The translations under genes and the position numbers were made by a program. Shown here piece after piece: positions 57,433 to 64,000 of a DNA stretch of 64,000 bases. Source of the stretch: VBWE01 sp943372645 (GTDB lineage: Bacteria > Bacteroidota > Bacteroidia > Palsa-965). The stretch's first letter is position 1; the number at the start of each line of letters is the position of its first letter. The notes below the pieces were generated by a model that searched no databases, was not told the DNA's origin, and saw only the letters and a program-made list of their open reading frames with translations. The DNA is taken from contig CALRZN010000012.1 in the NCBI GenBank assembly GCA_943372645.1, positions 85,656 through 149,655 of the forward strand, read 5' to 3'.

Positions 57433-59964
57433 ATGCGATTTTACAGACTTCTCACGGGGATATTGTTTTTATTATCCACTTTCCTTCCTGCACAGCAGTC
57501 CGCTTTTAACTGGCAGGTGAACGCTTTCCGCACAACGGCATTTGTAGAAAACAAAGGCCAGTTTGCAGGAACCGATGTTCCCGCCGATGCCCGCTTTTCC
57601 TATCGCCTCAACGGTGGTGAATTGTTTTTTACTCCGAACGGGTTGGCATGGCGTTACGCAAAACCCGATGAACAACAGCAGGAGCCGCGAACTGCACAGC
57701 AGCCGATGCGTGTAATCACCGCTGCGCTTGATATGATTTGGGTCGGTGCTAACCCGAAGACCGAACTGATTGGATCAATCGAGGGAATTGAATATTACAC
57801 CTACGCAAAACCCGGCACAAAAGGGGAAACCATACGTGCTGCCGGTTTTTCGATGCTGACCTATAAAAACCTGTATCCCGGAATTGATCTCGTTTACCGC
57901 ATTCACCCGGAAGAAGGAATCAAATACGAGCTGCGGGTTCATCCCGGTGCTGATGCGTCGCAGATCCGTATGCGTTACGCCGGCAGTTCTGAATTGCAAC
58001 TGGACAGCAAAGGAAACCTGCGCATCCGCATGGATGCGGGAACTGTAACCGATCATGCACCGGTTTCATTTTACAGCGATGCAGCTTCCCGCAGAAACAA
58101 AATTCCGTCGGCGTTTCGTATCAAAGGAAACGAAGTTTCGTTTACACTCGGCAGTTACGATCACGCGCGCACGCTGATTATTGATCCGTGGCAGGTGAGC
58201 CCGTCGTTTCTGTACCTGAATAAAGCATTTGACATCACGCACGATGCTGCAGGCAATGTATTTGCGTATGGTGGTGCCGCACCATTTCAGCTGAAAAAAT
58301 TTACAGCAGCCGGTACACCGCTGTGGACGTACACCAACACCGGGCTGGCCTATTACGGCGACTTCTGTCTCGATCCGGCAGGAAACGCATACCTGCTCAC
58401 CATGGGATCGAACAGCAATGAACTGGTAAAAGTTTCGCCGGCCGGCACCACGATTTTTCAGCTGCCACCGCAGAACGCGCAGGAGCAGGGCCGTTACGTG
58501 CACCGCATTGCGTACAACAGCATCACCGGAAAGCTGGTTGTAGCTGGTTACCAGGTTATTTTCAGCCCGTGGATGCCAACATCGCAGGCGGTGCTGTATG
58601 AAGTGAACCCGGCCACCGGTGTACAATCGAATGATGTGTATTTTTCGGGAACGCCGCGCGTGGGATATTGCGCTATGCAGATTGATACGGCCGACGGAAA
58701 AATTTATACGCTCGGGGTAAATTGCGATCCGCAGAACACCAGCCAGCAAAGCAACCGCCTGTTTTGTTACACTGCAGCCCACGCGCCGGTGTACAATATG
58801 CCGAGTGGTTATGACATCACAGCAAACCAGCCCTATTACAATTATTACAGCGGCATGATGATTGGAAATTACTGCGGCATCAATGCGATTGCGCTCGGCT
58901 GTTACGTGTACACCTGGGACGGTCGCAAACTGACCCGCATGAACAAAACTTCCGGGGCAATGATGGACAGTGTGATTGTTCCCGGCGGAACAGCCACCAT
59001 GCAGTCGGGCATCTGCCTCGATAAATGCGGCAATGTGTATATCGGATCGGTGAACGAAATTCTGCAGTTTGATGCAGACCTGAATCCGCTGCAGACGATT
59101 TCCATGAGCGGCGATGTGTATGATATTCAGCCTGGCAATACGAACAATGAACTGCTGGTTGCCGGCGACGGGTATATCGCCTCTGTCACCATCACCCTGA
59201 ACTGCAGCAGCGGTGCGTTGCCGCTTGTTTCATCGGGATTGGCTGCAAGTTCCTGTACCTGCAACGGTACGGCAAGTGTTACCAATACCGATCCGTGCAA
59301 CGTGGCCGGGCCGCTGATGTATCAGTGGCTGCAGCTGAACCAGTTCAGTAATTCGGTTACCGGGCTGTGCCCCGGAACATACACCTGTGTGGTAACTGCA
59401 GTGAACAGCGGCATACAGGATACCATCGCAGTTACGGTTGGTGTTACACCGAACAGTGTTACCGTTTCGGCCATCGGATCGTCGCCCACCTGCCCGGGTT
59501 GTAATGACGGAAGCCTGCTTGCCACGCCTGCGGGCGGAACACCACCGTTTACGTACCTCTGGTTGCCGGGCGGAAATACCACACCGCAGATCAGCAATGC
59601 GGGCGCAGGCACCTTCACCGTGTTGATTACCGATGCGCAGGGCTGCACCGATACCGCGCAGGTTACATTAACCGAACCGAAAGACCCGGTTGGTGTTATC
59701 ATTCCGAATGTGTTTACACCGAATAACGATCACATGAACGATGTTTTCAAACTCGATCATTACGGCATCGTAAACATCAGCTGGCAGGTTTATGACCGCT
59801 GGGGCAGCCTGGTTTTTGAAACCGATAACCCCAATCATGTGTGGTACGGAAACACGAGCGATGATAAACCTTGCAGCGCAGGAACTTACTACTATGCCAT
59901 CCGCATTCTTGGGGTGGATGATAAGATTTATACGCGCACGGGTTTCGTTACACTCATCCGCTGA
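57433..59964 (+). CDS. Large secreted protein with T9SS type B (gliding-motility-type) C-terminus, paralogue 1
   Basis: An 843-residue exported protein: signal peptide, an N-terminal DUF7948-type domain (NWQVNAFRTTAFVENKGQF, YPGIDLVYRIHPEEGIKYEL, IIDPWQVSPSF), a middle propeller-like part, SprB-like repeats (SPTCPGCNDGSLLATPAGG, YLWLPGGNTTPQIS, FTVLITDAQGCTDT) and a type B sorting domain (NVFTPNNDHMNDVFKLD to GFVTLIR). The start at 57433 precedes the signal peptide. Close paralogue of the gene at 60769; probably surface-exposed, substrate unknown. Confidence 0.92.
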   Translation: MRFYRLLTGILFLLSTFLPAQQSAFNWQVNAFRTTAFVENKGQFAGTDVPADARFSYRLNGGELFFTPNGLAWRYAKPDEQQQEPRTAQQPMRVITAALDMIWVGANPKTELIGSIEGIEYYTYAKPGTKGETIRAAGFSMLTYKNLYPGIDLVYRIHPEEGIKYELRVHPGADASQIRMRYAGSSELQLDSKGNLRIRMDAGTVTDHAPVSFYSDAASRRNKIPSAFRIKGNEVSFTLGSYDHARTLIIDPWQVSPSFLYLNKAFDITHDAAGNVFAYGGAAPFQLKKFTAAGTPLWTYTNTGLAYYGDFCLDPAGNAYLLTMGSNSNELVKVSPAGTTIFQLPPQNAQEQGRYVHRIAYNSITGKLVVAGYQVIFSPWMPTSQAVLYEVNPATGVQSNDVYFSGTPRVGYCAMQIDTADGKIYTLGVNCDPQNTSQQSNRLFCYTAAHAPVYNMPSGYDITANQPYYNYYSGMMIGNYCGINAIALGCYVYTWDGRKLTRMNKTSGAMMDSVIVPGGTATMQSGICLDKCGNVYIGSVNEILQFDADLNPLQTISMSGDVYDIQPGNTNNELLVAGDGYIASVTITLNCSSGALPLVSSGLAASSCTCNGTASVTNTDPCNVAGPLMYQWLQLNQFSNSVTGLCPGTYTCVVTAVNSGIQDTIAVTVGVTPNSVTVSAIGSSPTCPGCNDGSLLATPAGGTPPFTYLWLPGGNTTPQISNAGAGTFTVLITDAQGCTDTAQVTLTEPKDPVGVIIPNVFTPNNDHMNDVFKLDHYGIVNISWQVYDRWGSLVFETDNPNHVWYGNTSDDKPCSAGTYYYAIRILGVDDKIYTRTGFVTLIR

Positions 59965-60178
59965 GTTGAACGGGTGAAAACACATTTCCGGGAAAAAATC
60001 ATTCAATTCCAAAAAATAAACACTTCGTTGTGGGGTTATGAACACATCTAAATCGGTTCTGAAAACACAAAATGTTAATAGTAAATAGCTGGTAATTAGG
60101 GATGTAAGTACCTGTATTAACAATTTCCCGTTGAAAAGTATGAACAGGGGGTACTGGAAACATACCTGCGGAGTGCGT

Positions 60179-60186
60179 TATTTTTG
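60179..60186 (+). promoter_or_regulatory. -7 box 4 bases before the start codon of the small secreted gene
   Basis: TATTTTTG matches TAnnTTTG and ends 4 bases before the ATG at 60191, again suggesting a leaderless transcript. No -33 motif at the expected distance. Confidence 0.35.
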
Positions 60187-60190
60187 TGGT

Positions 60191-60670
60191 ATGAATTGGT
60201 CGAAAAAATCAAACAACTGGTCGCTGAAACAATGGTTCTTATTGTTTCTCTTTGCCGGCTCTTTTTCGCTTCTGAACGCCCAGCAGAAGCAGTACACGGT
60301 GCAGAATGTGTCACCGGAAGACGGCATCCTGAAAACCAATTACATCGTGGCGCTTACGCTCACGGTTGAAAATGCGGAAGGCATGCGGTTCTCGCTGTAC
60401 AGCGACAACATCATGATTCCGCCCGGTCACAAACATGTGTTTTCGATTACGCCTCCCGGTGGATTCAAAGTAATTGAAGGCAGCGAAATATTCAAGGTGC
60501 TGGCCGGTGAATGCGAGCAGATGGTGTTTAATCCGGCTGAAGCCATGACGGTAAAAGGCAACGCGGCTTCGTGCCAGGGCATTTACAATGTTACCATCTG
60601 GAAACCGACCGGTAACAACGTGTTTTCGCTGAAGGCCGACCTTATGCACGGTGCCACGACGCAGAACTGA
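60191..60670 (+). CDS. Small exported protein between two type B T9SS paralogues
   Basis: A 159-residue protein with a signal peptide (SLKQWFLLFLFAGSFSLLNAQ) and a beta-rich domain (YTVQNVSPEDGILKTNYIVALTL, MIPPGHKHVFSITPPGGF, CEQMVFNPAEAMTVKG). I do not recognise the family. It lies alone between the two large paralogues in the same direction and may be a partner of one of them. The ATG at 60191 is preferred over 60131 because of the signal peptide. Confidence 0.65.
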   Translation: MNWSKKSNNWSLKQWFLLFLFAGSFSLLNAQQKQYTVQNVSPEDGILKTNYIVALTLTVENAEGMRFSLYSDNIMIPPGHKHVFSITPPGGFKVIEGSEIFKVLAGECEQMVFNPAEAMTVKGNAASCQGIYNVTIWKPTGNNVFSLKADLMHGATTQN

Positions 60671-60768
60671 TTCCGTTTATCACCCAACCTTTATTTCGCT
60701 GCGCACGTAGTTAGTTTCAGAAAATTGCCTTATCTTTTCTCTGGCAAATTATTGAAACCGACTGCAAC

Positions 60769-63306
60769 ATGGTATTCATCCGATCTTTTATTGTTCTGCT
60801 CCTCGTATTGCTCACAACCGGAATACAGGCACAGCAGGTAAAAACAAACTGGCAGGTAAACGCATTTGAAGCGCGTTCTTTTGTAGAAAACCGCGGCCAG
60901 TTTAACGAACTCAAAGGCAAAGCCTATTCCGATATCCGCTACGCAGTGAAGCTGCAGGGCGGATATTTGTTTTTTACACCTTCCGGGGTATCGTGGCGTT
61001 ATGCATTTTCTGAAAAAGGAGAAGCAGAACACAAGCGGCGCTTTTTCGGCAAAAGCCGCAACACCGGCGAAGAGTTTAAAACCACGGTGCACGAAATGCG
61101 GATGGAATGGGAAGGCGCAAACAAACATCCTGAACTTATTGCCGAAGCACAAACGCCCGACTATTATACCTACGGCGTTTCAAAAAACGGGCAGGAAAGT
61201 ATTCGCGCATCGGCCTTTGAAAAACTGACGTATAAAAACCTCTATCCTGGCATTGATCTCGTTTACCGTTTTCATCCGAAACAAGGCATTAAATACCATT
61301 TTGTGGTTCATCCCGGCGCCAATGCTGCACTCATCCGTATGCGTTACGACGGGCACAGCGCGCTCGAAACCGATGCCGACGGAAACCTGTTGATTACCAT
61401 GGGCGCAGGAACTGTGCTCGACCATGCACCGCTTTCGTTTTATGATGAGCAACCACAAACGAAAAAAGGAATCAGTTCGGCATACCGCATCCTGAATAAA
61501 AATGAAGTTGCTTTTGTAACCGGTGAGTATGACCACACCAAAACCATCATCATTGATCCGTGGCAGATCAACCCGGCCTTCGGCGGATCGGATAACAAAG
61601 GGTTCGATATCCGCCATGATGCATCCGGCAACGTGTATGCGTCCGGCGGCGGTGCCCCGTTTGAACTGAAAAAATTTACTTCGGCCGGTGTGCTCATCTG
61701 GACATTTACCTACAACGTGATGTCGATGTATTACGGCGACTTCTGCATAGCGCCCACCGGCGAAATTTACATTGTGTACGGACCCTGGGGCGACAACATG
61801 ATTAAAGTAACTGCAGCCGGAACACAGGTGTACATGGTGGGTTCACCCTTAGGCAGCGGCCGCGAAACGTATCGCGTGGAGTACAGTCCTGTAACAAACA
61901 AAATTGTAGTGGCCGGCATGGAACTTAATCCCGGAACAGTTTCACTCATTTACGAAGTAGATCCTGCAACCGGAAACCAGTCCAACCACGTTTATCTTAA
62001 CGCAACCTATTCCAGTGAACTGCGCGCCATGGCCATGGAAAGCAACGGCAATGTTTATACCATGTCCATGAGTGGTGTTGCATCTTCCAACTCGTCGCAG
62101 GATAACCGCATCTGGGTGGTCAACTCCTCACACGTTACGTTGTATGATATGATGAGTAATTACAACCTGCGCGAAACGCAGGCTTCGTACACGTCAACCG
62201 ATTACTCCGGTTTCAACGGCATGGCCGTGGGTTGTTACCTGTACACGTACGACGGGCGCAAAGTAATCAAGTGGGACAAATCGAACGGTACGTACATGGA
62301 CAGCGTGGTTACTCCGAACGGCAATCCCTACAACCTCGGCGGTATCTGTCTCGATCCGTGTGGCAATGTATATATCGGTACAGCTAACGCGGTAATCCAA
62401 TACGACGGGAACCTGAATTTACTCACCACGCTGCCCATGACAGGCGATGTGTATGATGTGGCCATCGGCAGCAGTCCCAATGAACTGCTGGTTACCGGCA
62501 ACGGTTTCGTGGCATCTGTTACAGCCAACATGAATTGTACGGGCGGTAATTTTATTCTCAGTACCACGTCGCAACCTTCCAACGGCTGTAACTGTGTGGG
62601 AACAGCAACAGTGAGCAACGATACACTCTGTTCCAATCCCGGACCGTTAACATATAACTGGCTGCAAATAAACCAGACTACCGATTCGGTTTCCGGATTA
62701 TGCCCGGGAACATACACCTGTATTGTAACTGCTGTAAACACTGGCCTGCAGGATACCGTAACGGTTGTGGTTGGCGGAACACAGGGCAGTGTTACGGTAA
62801 CCGCCGCAGGAACTGACCCGACCTGTAACGGCTGCACCGACGGAACAGCAAGCGCCACACCGGTGGGCGGAACAGGTCCGTATACGTACCTGTGGACGCC
62901 GGGTGGTTACACCACGCAAAACGTTTCCGGTCTTGGTGCCGGAACATATACCGTGCTTATTACGGATGCTCAGGGATGTACGGACACAACAGTGATTACA
63001 CTCAACGAACCGCCGCTGCCGCCACCGCTCAGCGGGCTTACGGTACCGAATGTGTTTTCACCGAACAGCGATCAGAACAACGACCTGTTCCTGCTTACCC
63101 AATACGGCATTGCAAAAATCAACTGGCAGATTTACGACCGCTGGGGCGTGCTTGTATTTGAAAGCAACGATCCCGCAACGGGCTGGGACGGCAAAAACAA
63201 AAATGGAAAACCCTGCACCGATGGTACGTATTATTATGTGATAAACGGCCTGGGTGTGGATGATGCGGTGTATAAACTCACCGGGTTTTTGACGTTGATC
63301 CGGTAG
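60769..63306 (+). CDS. Large secreted protein with T9SS type B C-terminus, paralogue 2
   Basis: An 845-residue protein with the same domain order as the gene at 57433: signal peptide (MVFIRSFIVLLLVLLTTGIQAQ), DUF7948-type domain (NWQVNAFEARSFVENRGQF, YPGIDLVYRFHPKQGIKYHF), middle propeller-like part, SprB-like repeat (DPTCNGCTDGTASATPVGG) and type B sorting domain (NVFSPNSDQNNDLFLL to GFLTLIR). The two arose by duplication; the N- and C-terminal parts are the most alike. Confidence 0.92.
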   Translation: MVFIRSFIVLLLVLLTTGIQAQQVKTNWQVNAFEARSFVENRGQFNELKGKAYSDIRYAVKLQGGYLFFTPSGVSWRYAFSEKGEAEHKRRFFGKSRNTGEEFKTTVHEMRMEWEGANKHPELIAEAQTPDYYTYGVSKNGQESIRASAFEKLTYKNLYPGIDLVYRFHPKQGIKYHFVVHPGANAALIRMRYDGHSALETDADGNLLITMGAGTVLDHAPLSFYDEQPQTKKGISSAYRILNKNEVAFVTGEYDHTKTIIIDPWQINPAFGGSDNKGFDIRHDASGNVYASGGGAPFELKKFTSAGVLIWTFTYNVMSMYYGDFCIAPTGEIYIVYGPWGDNMIKVTAAGTQVYMVGSPLGSGRETYRVEYSPVTNKIVVAGMELNPGTVSLIYEVDPATGNQSNHVYLNATYSSELRAMAMESNGNVYTMSMSGVASSNSSQDNRIWVVNSSHVTLYDMMSNYNLRETQASYTSTDYSGFNGMAVGCYLYTYDGRKVIKWDKSNGTYMDSVVTPNGNPYNLGGICLDPCGNVYIGTANAVIQYDGNLNLLTTLPMTGDVYDVAIGSSPNELLVTGNGFVASVTANMNCTGGNFILSTTSQPSNGCNCVGTATVSNDTLCSNPGPLTYNWLQINQTTDSVSGLCPGTYTCIVTAVNTGLQDTVTVVVGGTQGSVTVTAAGTDPTCNGCTDGTASATPVGGTGPYTYLWTPGGYTTQNVSGLGAGTYTVLITDAQGCTDTTVITLNEPPLPPPLSGLTVPNVFSPNSDQNNDLFLLTQYGIAKINWQIYDRWGVLVFESNDPATGWDGKNKNGKPCTDGTYYYVINGLGVDDAVYKLTGFLTLIR

Positions 63307-63402
63307 TGATCCTGTAAATTCTTCGAGAAGAAAAATTGTAAAAAAGGATCGTATAAAGTAAACCGTTTTCCGAAAAGCTGATCTTTTAAAACAGCTTATG
63401 CT

Positions 63403-63465
63403 CCAGTCATTAGTCAATAGACATCAGGCAATCTATATTCCTGATGCCTATTGACTAATGACTGG
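63403..63465. repeat. Inverted-repeat element E (26-bp arms, one mismatch)
   Basis: Arms 63403-63428 and 63440-63465, 11-base loop, built from the words AGTCATTAGTCAATAG and ATCAGG. It begins 96 bases after the stop of the paralogue-2 gene. The single mismatch lies in the middle of the arm. Confidence 0.9.
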
Positions 63466-63516
63466 AATACAATTCATATCAGCGTGCCAGCGGTGAAATT
63501 TTATACAATCAGAATT

Positions 63517-63705
63517 TTACTTCTTCCTGCTTTTGCTTTCCTTGTACGCAACAATCCGTTTTTCGAGGAGCTGCAGTTCTTTGTTGTAGGTCTTTTTTTC
63601 TTCCGGGGCAAAGTCTTTGAGGTACGCATACACAATGGGCAGGTAGCGTTCGTCTATCTTGTCAATACACTGGTTTATTTTGCGGCGTAATGCGGTTGGT
63701 GTCAT
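63517..63705 (-). CDS. Small antitoxin-like protein, no toxin seen
   Basis: About 62 residues (MTPTALRRKINQCIDKIDERYLPIVYAYLKDF, then a basic KESKSRKK tail). The N-terminal pattern TAxLRxKIxxxIDKxDxxxLxxVYAxLK is that of the many small addiction-module antitoxin-like proteins of Bacteroidetes. No toxin follows within the window: the next 50 bases lead into element E. The ATG at 63705 is used; a start 11 codons upstream is possible. Confidence 0.55.
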   Translation of the reverse strand: MTPTALRRKINQCIDKIDERYLPIVYAYLKDFAPEEKKTYNKELQLLEKRIVAYKESKSRKK

Positions 63706-63771
63706 GTTGGTTGCGTGATTCGTTTCCAAGATACGCAATGTATGCCGGTTTGTGCCTGCTTTTTAATGAAC

Positions 63772-63799
63772 AAAAAAAAGCGCCCCGTTTCCGGAGCGC
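63772..63799 (-). terminator. Terminator for a minus-strand transcript entering from the right
   Basis: Stem 63780-63787/63792-63799 (8 bp; the one C-A mismatch of the plus strand becomes a G-U pair in minus-strand RNA), followed on the minus strand by eight T (63779-63772). It must end a transcript that comes through the 47-bp array from beyond the window. Confidence 0.8.
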
Positions 63800-63840
63800 G
63801 TTTGGTTAATTATTCAAATCCTTAGTGAGATAAATTACTT

Positions 63841-64000
63841 ACGTCAGTTCGAGCGGCAGTACTGTTTCTGTTTTTTGAAAGAACCTTACGTCAGTTCGAG
63901 CGGCAGTACTGTTTCTGTTTTTTGAAAGAACCTTACGTCAGTTCGAGCGGCAGTACTGTTTCTGTTTTTTGAAAGAACCTTACGTCAGTTCGAGCGGCAG
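63841..64000. repeat. 47-bp tandem array, runs off the window
   Basis: Identical 47-base units start with ACGTCAGTTCGAGCGGCAGT at 63841, 63888, 63935 and 63982; the fourth is cut by the window edge. There are no variable spacers, so it is not a CRISPR array. The unit begins with the GTCAGTTCGAGCG word of elements A and 27125-27254. Exact identity of three units implies recent expansion or an assembly effect at a contig end. Confidence 0.92.

Noticed and set aside
63841..64000. CRISPR array at the window end
   Set aside because: Units of 47 bases follow one another without spacers and are identical throughout; no cas gene is seen.
1..64000. tRNA or rRNA genes
   Set aside because: I found no cloverleaf with a TTCGANTC-type T-arm and CCA-type end, and no conserved rRNA segments, on either strand; a covariance search would be the decisive test.

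Overview
The window is chromosomal DNA of a Bacteroidota (Bacteroidetes) bacterium, about 50% GC by eye. The evidence is mutually consistent: C-terminal type IX secretion (T9SS) sorting domains of type A and type B, SprB-like repeats, an HYC_CC_PP protein, the Bacteroidetes form of the arginine operon with an N-acyl-ornithine carbamoyltransferase, and several promoter -7 boxes of the Bacteroidetes TAnnTTTG kind. The order cannot be fixed from this stretch.

Layout. 1-5970: minus-strand arginine operon (GNAT acyltransferase, argG, argC, argD, argF', argB cut by the window edge) behind a structured leader. 5971-9782: secreted copper/redox group (multicopper oxidase, T9SS proteins, HYC_CC_PP protein). 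9887-15105: acetyl-CoA synthetase, DinB-like protein, RlpA, polyprenyl-phosphate mannosyltransferase-like GT2 and a TolB-like propeller. 15342-21453: fatty-acid beta-oxidation operon (FadN-like bifunctional enzyme, thiolase, acyl-CoA dehydrogenase), interrupted by an inverted-repeat element carrying a four-helix-bundle gene. 21476-30355: small lipoproteins, DUF4349, Spy-like protein, VOC and AraC proteins, MFS transporter, UmuDC pair, FISUMP protein. 30569-37800: a 989-residue repeat fibre with an S74 chaperone, a propeller histidine kinase and its response regulator. 37806-46932: a minus-strand lipid-modification operon (desaturase, DUF1295, two cyclopropane-synthase-like methyltransferases, FAD oxidoreductase, DUF1365), interrupted by two inverted-repeat elements, one with a second four-helix-bundle gene. 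47020-64000: VCBS/UnbV secreted protein, LytS/LytTR pair, haem-type TonB receptor, rhomboid protease, ABC-F protein, two large paralogous type B T9SS proteins, a small antitoxin-like gene and a 47-bp tandem array running off the window.

The most unusual signal is a scattered set of inverted-repeat elements whose arms are built from short repeated 'words' that differ between loci but are mirrored exactly or nearly so between the two arms of one locus. Most begin within about 10-100 bases of a stop codon, and three split otherwise continuous operons. Two enclose genes of the four-helix-bundle/S23 family, the family carried by 23S rRNA intervening sequences of Leptospira. I propose that these are messenger-RNA counterparts of rRNA intervening sequences, with the gene-less hairpins as minimal forms. 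Other points of interest: a UmuD homologue lacking its catalytic dyad, a carbamoyltransferase whose specificity residue predicts succinyl-ornithine use, possible leaderless promoters, and the composite lipid cluster.
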